The position numbers and the translations under genes are program-made. A stretch of 64,000 bases of DNA from Chrysomallon squamiferum (lineage: Eukaryota > Mollusca > Gastropoda > Neomphalida > Peltospiridae): assembly GCA_012295275.1 (NCBI GenBank), contig CM022673.1, positions 23,723,081 to 23,787,080 of the forward strand, in the 5' to 3' direction. The notes below the pieces were generated by a model. It did not search any database, was not told where the DNA came from, and saw only the letters and a program-made list of their open reading frames with translations. Shown piece by piece: positions 54,095-64,000 of the stretch (within the stretch, counting starts at the first letter, position 1; each line of letters begins with the position of its first letter).

Positions 54095-54490
54095 GTGAGT
54101 GCAATCCCTTTAATGTGTTAGTCTAAACCAACTAGTGTAATCCCTTTAATGTGTTAGTCTAAACCAACTAGTGTAATCCCTTTAATGTATTAGTCTAAAC
54201 CAAATATTGTAATCCCTTTAATGTATTAGTCTAAACCAACTAGTGTAATCCCTTTAATGTGTTAGTCTAAACCAACTAATGTAATCCCTTTAATGTATTT
54301 GTCTAAACCAGCTAGTGTAATCCCGTTAATGTATTAGTCTAAACCAACTAATGTAATCCCTTTAATGTATTAGTCTAAACCAACTATGTAATCCCTTTAA
54401 TGTGTTAGTCTAAACCAACTAGTGTAATCCCTTTAATGTATTTGTCTAAATCAAATAGTGTAATCCCTTTAAAGTATTAGTTTAAACCAA
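54095..54490. repeat. 36-bp minisatellite starting at a splice donor
   Basis: About eleven copies of GTGTAATCCCTTTAATGTGT followed by TAGTCTAAACCAACTA. The first unit begins in the donor itself: GTGAGTGCAATCCCTTTAAT at 54095-54114. A decayed tail of the array continues to about 54660. Confidence 0.95.
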
Positions 54491-54660
54491 ACACAGTAGT
54501 TTAATTCCTTGTAACGTCTGTCTAAACCAGTGTAACATTTCAATATATTAGTCTGTACGAAAAAGGGTAACTGCCTGTAATATATTGGTCTAAACCGAAC
54601 TGTGTAATAATTATATTAGTCTAAACCAAATAGTGTTACGCCCGTAATGTAGCACTGAAA

Positions 54661-55705
54661 ATCAAATAGTGTAACCGCTTTATCTGTTTGAACATTATAA
54701 AATGAAAATAAAACCCTTTAATATCTTAATGTATACGTTATACAAGAGAAACTAAAGTCCCAGTTTAAACATGTACAAGAAGGAGTGAGCCATAATATCT
54801 CAGTTTAACTATGATATAGGAAAGAGCGATCCTGTGATATTAATATTTAAACAAAATATATTTATCTACATGTTTTATTTATCAAGTATATTTATTCATT
54901 TTAATGGTAATCCAAAAATGTATTTACAATCTCACTTTTCGTCGTCTAATGATGATCACTGTTTTGATAAGAGATAACAATTTTTGACAATAAACATTTA
55001 ACCTTTCTCTCCTGAGTAAGACAGGTTTATTCAGATGTTATTAACTGTCAGTGTGTGGGTTAGCTCGTAAATATGAACATATCTCGAACAAAGTACCTGA
55101 ATCAAATATGATTTCTGTGTTGCTGGTCACACGAGTCTATCATTAACTGCTAATATCGGAAATTGGGTCCGTCGCTTTGGGAATTGCCATTACTATCTAG
55201 AAATGGTCTGTTCCCAGTTATTATGTTTCATAAAATCGATTATTCACAACCGTAACAGAATATCTTAGTTCTTTTCAATTCGATATTTGTTTTCAATCTT
55301 TTCTTATTTTTAATTAATTCATTCATTATTTAGCTTTGACTCAGACATTCCTTATGGCCTAAAAACTATGATAAGGTGATAACAATATTTAAACAGCCAG
55401 TCATTTATTTCTGTCTCTAATGAATCTCTGGATTCACTGAATTTATCGAATTACAAAGGTACAATCACGTTTTTATTTATATTGATTGTTATAAGAATCG
55501 TTTTATTATAATAACAGTCTTAAATTACTAAAATTTAAATATTCATATGGTTATATATTATATATTAATACGTTATTCTTTAATATGCGTGTTTTGACTT
55601 CATTCATAGGTTTATTTCTTCACGATATATTAGTATTAGCATGTTGTATATATTCCTATCTCGATTTAACTGACTGGTATGTTTTTGTTTCTAATCTGTT
55701 TACAG
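54661..55705. other. Intron 2 of the cysteine-rich gene, non-repeat part
   Basis: AT-rich intron DNA with no recognised element between the decayed repeat and the exon at 55706. Confidence 0.5.
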
Positions 55706-55989
55706 AAGTCTTCACTCGGTCTGGTTTTGTGTGGCGCGGAACGTTCCTCGGTGTTTCTACAACGTCAGCGCCTATAACGAACATTACACACATTCCCCTC
55801 ACTACTGCAACCTGTCTCAGTCACAGTTTCTCAAGTTACAGGAAATCATACGATCGAATTCCAAAAAAGACACCACCGTGTTGCTGCCAGTTTCCGTTTC
55901 CGGTGCTGGCAAATACGAAACTGTGACGTCAGACTCAAAGATTCGTGTGAAAGATGGTCAACATTCCAACCAACAGGGAAACAATTCTG
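55706..55989 (+). CDS. Secreted/GPI-anchored cysteine-rich protein, exon 3
   Basis: Residues 72-166. It completes Glu72 and reads SLHSVWFCVARNVPRCFYNV, then SAYNEHYTHSPHYCNLSQSQ, with Cys80, Cys88 and Cys106 and N-glycosylation sequons NVS (91) and NLS (107). After the cysteine-rich part comes a hydrophilic Ser/Lys/Gln-rich stalk ending QQGNNS. The acceptor is CTGTTTACAG ending at 55705. The donor TCTG|GTAAAA is phase 1. With exon 2 the mature domain has seven cysteines (34, 39, 51, 71, 80, 88, 106). One would be unpaired or form a dimer. Confidence 0.65.
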
Positions 55990-56487
55990 GTAAAAGCTTT
56001 TTCTAAAAAATTATTATTATTTAGTAACAAAGTAAATAATTAGATATTAACTATAATTACGAATATCTGATTAAAGAATAAATGTTTATCAAAGAAAGAG
56101 AATATGCAGTAACTGTGAATACGTCATAATAAAATTCGTCACAACATGTGGTACGTCACATCAAAGACGACGTCATCAGTAAAATAATCGAACATGCTAC
56201 AAAAATACCGTCATAAGCGGCAAAATAAAATGGATAATGGAAATGAGTCATATGACAATTGGTTAACATTACAACATTACAAGCAAAAAGAAATAATAAA
56301 ACATAAAAATGATAAAAGTAGCCTCCTTAATCAGTAAATTTTTTTTTTTTTTACAAATTTTCTAGATCTAAACGGAAAAATGTAGTCCATAACATTTTCA
56401 GTAGGTATTTACACTGTTTCATAGATTAAATATTCTGAATATTTAAAAAATGCGTCTGAGGAATTTTTTTTTTTTTTTTTTTTCCAG

Positions 56488-56582
56488 TGTCAAGCTCATT
56501 ACATACTTCCTATAGCGTGTGGACGTTTATGCCGATATACACGATGATGTACTTCCTCTCAAACCTTTGGAGATATGTATGA
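56488..56582 (+). CDS. Secreted/GPI-anchored cysteine-rich protein, last exon
   Basis: Residues 167-197: VSSSLHTSYSVWTFMPIYTM followed by MYFLSNLWRYV and TGA at 56580-56582. A run of small residues (NNSVSSS) followed by a spacer and a C-terminal hydrophobic segment is the layout of a GPI-attachment signal. A single C-terminal membrane anchor is the alternative, because Arg195 lies near the end. The acceptor is a long T-run plus CCAG ending at 56487. The phase 1 junction gives an uninterrupted frame. Confidence 0.55.
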
Positions 56583-58015
56583 TGACGTATTTCCTGTCAG
56601 ATTTATAAAGATGTATAATTTACGACTGATAAAACTAAACTTAGTGCTGTTGTTTTCTCACAAGTATTACAATGATGAATTCAGTGTGCTATCAGTCTCG
56701 TAATTCATGAAGATCAAGAAAAGCGACATAGCTTGCTCAATATCTTCATTTTCATCGCTTCATGTTTACCTTGTGATTAACATGTTGTGTATATATGAGG
56801 TTTACTAGGTGTTTACTGGCTGTGTTTACTCGGAGTTTACAAACGTAAATACATGTGATTTTGAAAAGAAAGTTCTTGAAGATAAATTTATTGTATGGTT
56901 TTAACACTTCTTATACAAGAAAAAATGAAGAAAAAAAAAGATGAAAATAATTTATATGCATTTATCTCTGTATGTGTATGTGTGTGATGCTATGGTTTTT
57001 GTGTCTGCGTCAACGTGCATTGTTAACTTCGAGGACCAAATTATTTACGACGAAATTGTACAATTATTATTATATACTGTATTTTCAGTTTCATTCTATC
57101 GATCATTCTTTTTTTTTTATCTTTTAGCTGTCGTTACTTTAAACACTGTCAACATTTAGTGTGCTATTTACTGACTGTCTTTTCTCTTCTCTTCATACCT
57201 TCGGCGTTCAGAAACTAAATCAAAGTTACCAACTCAAAATAAACAAAGAACCCCAGTCTATATATATGTTTATTTTTTACTTACCATTCTATTGCTTATA
57301 CTTAAAATTCTAGTACATTTAGTTGCATTTTCTTAATCTCTGTAATTATAAATCTTTAATTAAATGTATCTGCCATTAATCAGTTACGAAACTGTATAGA
57401 ATTACAATTGTTTAGAGTAATGATATTTTACTGGTTGTTTATAATACAAGTGAATTTAACTGTAAACACAGATGTATAGATAGATATATAAGGTAGAAAA
57501 TGAAATGTTCGCTTATCCAGATATATACTTACGAGTGTACGTGTTAATGATTTAAATGTGTAACATTGAACAATACTATGACTTAAATCGGAATGTGACG
57601 TAATAATGTTAATCGTTTTTATTTACAAGTGACAAATAAAAGTTCTATAATATTGTAAAATCAAAACTATTATGTAGAGTGATGTAGTACACAGAACAAA
57701 TCATTTATATATTTTGTTTATATTTTATACTTTGGTGCATTTACTTCATTTGTTTGTTTTTTTGTTTTGTTTTAAATTGCTACTCATTATTTCACAAATA
57801 CATACTCAAATTTGTTAAAAGTCTGAATCGTTTTATTGACATTGTTTGATTATGTTCATATTCATCATGTTTTTATTTTTCATATTTTGTTGATGTTTGT
57901 TTTGAATTAACTAAAATGATTGCTAAAGTATGTAATTATATAAATCTCATTTTAATGAAATCAAATCAACTGTAATACATATCTATATATAATCCTGCCA
58001 ATTGTATTTGTGCAT
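56583..58015. other. 3' flank of the cysteine-rich gene
   Basis: AT-rich 3' region. The first AATAAA candidate is at 57238-57243, giving a 3'UTR of about 660 bases. Nothing else is recognised. Confidence 0.4.
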
Positions 58016-58017
58016 AT

Positions 58018-58020
<3 letters not shown>

Positions 58021-58083
<63 letters not shown>

Positions 58084-58115
58084 CAACAACAATAATAACA
58101 ATAATAATAATAATG
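58021..58115. repeat. (AAT)n / AAC tract
   Basis: AAT run to about 58080, then AAC and AAT interruptions. Confidence 0.95.
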
Positions 58116-58159
58116 ACAACAACAAAGTAATAAATGAGTTCATTTTTTTTTTTTTTTTT

Positions 58160-61100
58160 TAGCAAACAGCTCAGTCTTTGAACTGTAGAAACCCCTCAAG
58201 TTTAAACGTTTAATAACATTTAGGACAACAGCTAAATGTGTCTGTCATTGATATGTCACGTGGTTAGATCACGAAATATTCATAATACAAAAGTCTGGTT
58301 GATTTTTTTCTCCCAGTGTAATTTAAAAACTGTATACATGTATACCAGGCATTGTTTCTTACATGAGTTGAATGTTGGCACACCGCCAGCACAAACCAGG
58401 TTAAGCTCATGTATTGCTTCCAGTGCTGTACGAACTGTGTTCGAGTACACGCAGTTTCTCTCTGTTACTTGGTTAGCAGTGTGGCCTGTCACTCTGTCCG
58501 TGTTTAAACAAACTTGCGTCACTGTTTGGTGCAGACTCTACATGCTGCATATATCACCACTTATTTAATGTGATGTAGATTCTTGTGCACACATTTGTTA
58601 ACAGTGTACTAGATAGATACATACCCGCTATAATGTATCAGTTGTACAATGTACTTATTAAGTGTATGCAGTATATCACTTGTACTAGGTTCAGATATTT
58701 TATAACTGCTACTACGTGAAGACTAGTTAACATTGACTTTTCTCAGAAAAAACCCTGATATTTTATCAAGATGAATGGAGTTACATTTATTATAAATAAT
58801 ATAAAAACTATCTCAAATGCAAAAAAAGAATTCATGCGATCACATTTTTAAAAAGAAAATTAATCTGCTAATAATGTGTAGAGGTTAGAAAAGTGTGGTC
58901 CCAAAATGAATGTAATATTTGAACTATTTTTACCGGTAACAAAAAATGACACTGTGATGATGGCTGTTGGTTAATGCAATGTTTTGTATAGCAAGAGAAA
59001 TGCTTTATCATTCATGTGGTTGTGATTTTTGTTATCTTTTTAGTTGCCTGTTATTTGTACACTACCTAGTCACTATCACACTTTAACAACCGTGACATGT
59101 TTTTAAAATATAGACCGAGGCATTTGTTTTTTTAAAAAAAAAATTTTTTCAAAAAAAAATCATATAAGAAAAAGAAATATAATAAATAAAAACAAAGCGA
59201 GAACTAAAAGTTTTTTTTTTTTTTTTTTTTTTTTACTGAAAAATAGTTACACAAATAATTAGACACGCTGAAGGCAAATCACTGTGAAATAGTGACTAGG
59301 TATTGTTGTTGTTATTTTGAGTTCAAAGTAAACAGAATGTTGGTGCCGAGTTGTAACCTTGGCAACCAAAAACAAGTATACATGTATATATGAGCGGTGG
59401 TGTGTTTGTTTCAGTGTTTATAATAAGCCTCTTTCAAAGCTTCGATCATTTATTGGTTGTACTTGTTTCCTCATACATTTAAATTTATTTTTTACAATTC
59501 AAACGAATTAAAACAATCATCTTCTTGTTTTTCTTGTTTGTTTTTTTTTTTAATAGTGATGAAATTTCTAACGAAATTATCGACTTCAGTTAGAAATGCT
59601 TTGAAAAAGAAAACAAAATGGGACACAGTTGTTGTACTTGAGATACGTTTTACTAGCAACGGCCGGTTGCTTCACTAAATAAAACAATAATTTAATTTGT
59701 TTATTATAAACATCTTTTTCCTCCATACAGGTAAACATTTGGCACTAATTTACGTAAAAAAAAAAAAAAAAAAAAAAAAAAAGATAAAAAATAAAAAAGA
59801 AATGTACTAATCATCAAAGCAATAAAGAAACAACTCCTGACACATAAATCTCATTATGAATATTGCTGTGTTTGATTTATTACGTGCACAGTACGGCGGA
59901 GGGGAAGTGATTATTCCTCTGATATTATGCGAAGACGTGTCGAGGTCTGGGAAAAATAAGTTAAAAAAATATGTGAAATTTTCTTTTAAAAAGCTAAGAT
60001 AAGCGAATTAACGTTGCCTGCAGCCAGCTGGAGAAAAGGAGAATGTTATCGGTGCAAGATCAAATTACACAACAGAAGAGTCTGAGTGCAATCGTTATGA
60101 AAATATTTATCATACATAATTTGTTATTTACTGTGCTGCATACACGCCTGAATACAGTGAAACTTACATGTTGCTTTTACCATTACAACAGGGCAGTCAT
60201 GTCAGATATTTATAATAAAAGTCCTTGGAAATGAGTGGGGTTTTTTTTTTTGGTTTTTTTTTTGTTAAAAGTACAACTTGTAACAGTAATTAAATAAACT
60301 TTCTAACAGTTTTACGAGAGGATGCAGTTCAGTGAGTGGAGTGCTGACAGGCTTTTATCCCGTTCCAGCTAATTCTGAACGGTTTCGTGTGCGATTCCAT
60401 GCATATGTGGAGGAAGCGTGAAAGAGGAGATCCCTGAATAAGCCATCTGCTTTCAAATTTGTCTGGAGAAAAGTTTCTCAACTCGGGATAACAAAAATAT
60501 AAACAAAAAATTTACAAAATGTAAAATAATTTAAAAAAAAGAATAAACATCACCGTGCGCATTTCACTCTGTGAGATTGTTGTAAGCTGTTTACACAGCA
60601 AGATTATTTAATTAAATACAATTCGAAAACTAACACCGAAACCAATTACACAGTAAATTTAATAACAAGATTTCTTGCGTAAATGTTTTATGACCAAAAT
60701 ATTTATAAAACAACGCAGGATTGTAGAATTACTGTAACAACCATTCTGAAAAATAAGATGAAGCCTACATTTGTTTGTTTCTTCTTCTTCTTCTTCTTCT
60801 TCTTATTATTATTATTGATACTACTACTAGTACTACTACTGTTATTACTACTGTTACTACTATTATTACTACTACCACACCTGCTGCTGCCATTATTATC
60901 ATCATCATCAGTATTTAGTCGTCTGCGCGATAATGTAAGCTCAGTCTGATATGACTTTTGTGAAATAATTACGATACTTTATCCAGCTAATCTGTTAAAT
61001 CGATCACTTACAAAAATCTCGGTTTTTCTGATAAAATGGTAAACCCAAGAGATGAACTTGTGCTTAAACCATAAGAAAATAAGATGTGTTTCCTGTAAAC

Positions 61101-61570
61101 TTCAAAAATAAAATTGAAATTTCCTGCATCTGTTTTTAAAACGATACTGAATCAATTGAATAAGTTTAAGTCGTTTAGTTTTAACTCCTGGGAGTAAATG
61201 AAATGGGTTTTGTTCAAAATACGGAACTTAAAAAATATCTTTGCAAAGTCCCTCTCGATATTAACGTAAAAATTATGAATTTATTTTAATGAAAATAAAA
61301 TAAAATAAAATAAAATAAAATAAATAAATAAATAAATAAATAAATATAAGAACAATATATGCTGAACATAATATAAAGAAGAAACTTGCTATTTGTACGC
61401 AGTCGATTATGTTAAGATGCGATTAATAGTTTATCACAGATAACAATAATGATAGAAAATAAATAAATGAAAAAACACTGTTTTATAATCCAGAGAGTGT
61501 GTAAAGGGGAATAACTAAACAGTCCCACCTGAGACGAAAATATAAATTTCAAACACAAACAATTAAAAAG
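58160..61570. other. Intergenic DNA, no gene recognised
   Basis: Contains a GC-richer patch at 58250-58560 open on both strands but without motifs, T-runs at 59210-59234 and 60241-60262, an A-run at 59757-59782, and a CTT/ACT mixed trinucleotide tract at 60780-60910. No transposon protein or RNA gene was recognised. Confidence 0.45.
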
Positions 61571-61580
61571 TCAGTGAACA

Positions 61581-61611
<31 letters not shown>

Positions 61612-61656
61612 TATTATTATTATTATTATAATTATTGTTGTTGTTGTATTTGTTTA

Positions 61657-61719
<63 letters not shown>

Positions 61720-61720
61720 T
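61260..61720. repeat. AAAT and ATT microsatellites
   Basis: AAAT/AAAAT units at about 61292-61345, ATT at 61580-61630 and 61660-61717, with a short GTT patch between them. Confidence 0.9.
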
Positions 61721-62639
61721 TAGTAATCTTCAACAATCAATTATTACCTCACATTTACTATAAGCACAATTATTATTTGAATAACAACAAAAAAAAAAAA
61801 AAAAAGAAAAAAATAAAAGAAAATGAATAAAAGTAACAAAAGAAGAAGAAAAAAGTATTATTATTATTTTTGTTTAATTGTTTCGGCTTATATTTGATTG
61901 TGCTTGCCTTGGTGTGTGCCTGTATATATGCAAGATTTTTAAAGACCAAAAAGATATAATAATTAAAATACAGATTTTGGATAATAAAAATAAATATATT
62001 TATATTTATAATTAATATCAATATTATTAAAAGGTAAGTATAAACTAACATATGCGGATATGAATTTTATGTTTTAAAGAATCAAAGGAATTAATTAATT
62101 ACGAGGTATAACAGGAGAGTTTAAATATATCAGGACGCCGCTATTTTTCTGCAGTCGTCACATCGTAGACTAGAGGGCGGATTGATTGGCTTTTACGTTT
62201 TTAGGTGATTACATCACGGCCGATTTTGTGATGTGGAAAAATGGCGATAGTTTTAATAGTTCTATTTTAGTGTAAGCTTGATTATAGATCTCTCAAAATG
62301 TAACTTGGATGTATAAAGAACTTTATTTCATTGTGTATTCGTGCCGCCGCAGCTGCTGTTTAATCAAAGAAAGATCAATACCAAAAATGTTTAGCATACT
62401 CAACAAAGGTTTAGATTTTACTTTTTTATTTTACCTTTTTAATTTAGGTTAACCTCACACTGTGTAGGCATGTAATTGAGTGTCATAAGATTTGCACTAT
62501 AGAAAATGAAACATAATTTAAACTCGTTTGCATGAGCAATAAACCCAACAGTTTCTTCTTGTCCTCATGCGTGTTGTATCTTACAGTTCACGTTGTTATT
62601 AATATCTACTAATGTAAGACAACTTCTTTGAAGTCGCCT
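61721..62639. other. Intergenic DNA before the LINE fragment
   Basis: AT-rich DNA with a GC-richer segment at 62120-62260 (GATTACATCACGGCCGATTT near 62208) that includes a short inverted GTGATG/CATCAC pairing. No gene is supported. Confidence 0.4.
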
Positions 62640-63730
62640 CATATTTTCTGTGCATTATCCATGTGATTATTCCTCATTTAGTTGTTTTATAAGTTTTCAT
62701 AATTTGATGCTGAACTTTTCAAAGTTTGAGTGCAGCAGTCTTGTCTCTACAGATTTTTCTTTGGATTCAGACTTGTTTTTCAGGCTTTACAATGCTGGAG
62801 CCTCAGCTGTTGTTTTGGTTCGGGTTCTGCTCTGCTTCAACGTGTGCCATTTGAATTTTTTCATTCCAATAAGGTACATATACTTTCCTGACTCCTCTTT
62901 GGAAATTTTCTTTGGCAGGTTTAATGATGTGGATATTGAATTATTTCATTACAGTGTCTATGTCCCTTATCTGGACTTCAATATCTTTGGTCAGCTCATT
63001 CGTACAATGCTTGAAAGTTGTCATTTTGCATTCCTATGTTCCACCTTCTGTGAAGCTGGATGTGTTTTGCTATCACTTAAGGTTAGGAGGACCGAGCTAT
63101 GCTCCTGCTCCTTGACTAGTGATTCTATGGACACTATAGAACAGAAAGCAAAGTCGGGGGAGGTTACGGAATGCCAATGCCTCGAGTAGAATGTTGGTTT
63201 GATCAAGAGGGTCATTAAAGAGATTAAATTGTTGTTGTTGTTTTTTCATCCTGCCAGCTTTGTACCTCCTCTCCTCTTCTGTTAATGTTATTGTAACCCC
63301 AGCTCTGGACTGGCCACTGACCTTAAGGAAGAAGTTACAGTCTGATGTACGGAAAACATTAAGGGACAGTTCTTTGTCATTTGGGCGGTGAAAATTTACA
63401 ATGTGAAGGTGAGACGTTTTTGTTTTGATATTGACCTCAGTGAATCCAGCTGCCTCAATATATCTGTTAGTCTCAATGGAACAGATGTTATTTCTTACTA
63501 GAGTAACTCCCCCATCCTTGTTTCTTCCACTGCGATTGCTTCGGAATGTCTGACCAGAAATGTAGTCACAATAGCTGCATAGTATTGTGATATATTACTT
63601 CTGACTTCAGCACTCTAGTTTCTGTTAGAATTACCTAACCCTTAATCCATATCTGTTTAGTCTCTACCCATTGACTAGTCCGGCATCAGTGTCCCTAACA
63701 GAAGCCAAAGCTGGCACCGAGTCAAGGAAT
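62640..63730 (-). pseudogene. Decayed LINE fragment (endonuclease region)
   Basis: Minus-strand translation in shifting frames matches the order of an apurinic-type LINE endonuclease. It runs LTETRVLKSEVIYHN (about 63600), SGRNKDGGVTLVRNNICSIE, then TKTSHLHIVNFHRPNDKELS (about 63400), then NDPLDQ and PTFYSRHWHSVTSPDFAFCS (63215-63130), then EHSSVLLTLSDSK. The post-endonuclease linker RGVRKVYVPYWNEKIQ lies near 62860. The GGV.LVRN, TSPDFAF and HSSVLLTL blocks correspond to conserved segments of non-LTR retrotransposons of the Jockey/CR1 type. Several frameshifts and stops make it non-functional. The reverse transcriptase is missing; sequence left of about 62640 is not recognisable as LINE. Confidence 0.8.
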
Positions 63731-63823
63731 GGACTATGAATAGAATTATTATTACTTTTGGCAAGTACAGGCACGTTCACAAAGATAAAAAGACGCATAA
63801 GCACATAACTAAACAATTAAAAA

Positions 63824-63869
<46 letters not shown>

Positions 63870-64000
63870 TTATTTTTTTTGTTGTTGTTTTTGTTTTTGT
63901 TATGATTCCATTTGTATTTATGTATAAATTGATAGAAGTATCAACTGTATTATAATACTGTTATTATCAGCATTATCACTAATAAACTGATGAATCAATC
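63731..64000. other. Terminal intergenic DNA with AAT/ATT repeat
   Basis: AAT run turning into ATT at about 63820-63867 followed by T-rich sequence. Open frames here are repeat-driven. Confidence 0.7.

Noticed and set aside
55585-55926. 113-codon frame overlapping exon 3 of the cysteine-rich gene
   Set aside because: Wrong frame relative to splice phase 2; the phase-matched frame carries the cysteines and sequons and continues into exon 4.
58236-58568. Open frames on both strands in a GC-richer patch
   Set aside because: No domain, splice site pairing or transposon motif; the low stop density follows from composition.
62650-63189. Longest non-repeat plus-strand open frame (179 codons)
   Set aside because: It is antisense to a LINE endonuclease fragment whose minus-strand blocks are recognisable; no independent support for a plus-strand gene.

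Overview
This is eukaryotic nuclear DNA. It is AT-rich, gene-sparse and full of micro- and minisatellites, with small exons separated by long introns at GT/AG boundaries. The repeat style, a tRNA-derived SINE and a decayed LINE suggest an invertebrate animal. A mollusc, possibly a cephalopod, is my best guess, but the window has no decisive species marker. There is no sign of prokaryotic or viral organisation.

Three spliced plus-strand genes can be supported. (1) Positions 328-944 hold the last three exons of an ABC transporter of the B subfamily, most like mitochondrial ABCB10: D-loop, His-switch and C-terminal tail. (2) Positions 11688-29907 hold a rhodopsin-like (class A) GPCR of no family I recognise. 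Its exons lie at 11688-11802 (TM2), 15043-15145 (TM3 and ERY), 24860-25005 (TM4) and 29405-29907 (TM5 to the C-tail). Together these give an open 288-residue protein. A further glycosylated second-extracellular-loop exon region lies at 28754-29252. TM1 is not visible, and an in-frame stop sits just before the first Met. (3) Positions about 38080-56582 hold a four-exon gene for a 197-residue secreted or GPI-anchored cysteine-rich protein. It has a TATA-containing, GC-richer promoter and a 15.5-kb first intron.

The rest is intergenic and intronic DNA. Mobile-element traces are a tRNA-Met-like SINE (minus strand, about 1711-1830), a roughly 360-bp foldback element (37025-37390) and a frameshifted LINE endonuclease fragment (minus strand, about 62640-63730). 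Large minisatellites occur at 16550-17958 (about 22 copies of roughly 65 bp) and 20790-22980 (about 36 copies of roughly 61 bp), with smaller ones at 7265-7680, 9296-9880, 10720-11505, 15146-15745, 22979-23185, 23870-24330, 42050-42570 and 54095-54490. There are at least eight long GA/CT tracts and a TTC tract of about 44 units.

The most unusual pattern is that several tandem repeats begin or end exactly at splice sites. In two cases the repeat unit includes the splice-site sequence itself, as if splice-site-flanking DNA had seeded the arrays. The GPCR second extracellular loop, where exon skipping keeps the frame and simple inclusion breaks it, is the most interesting coding observation. The three genes share no obvious pathway.
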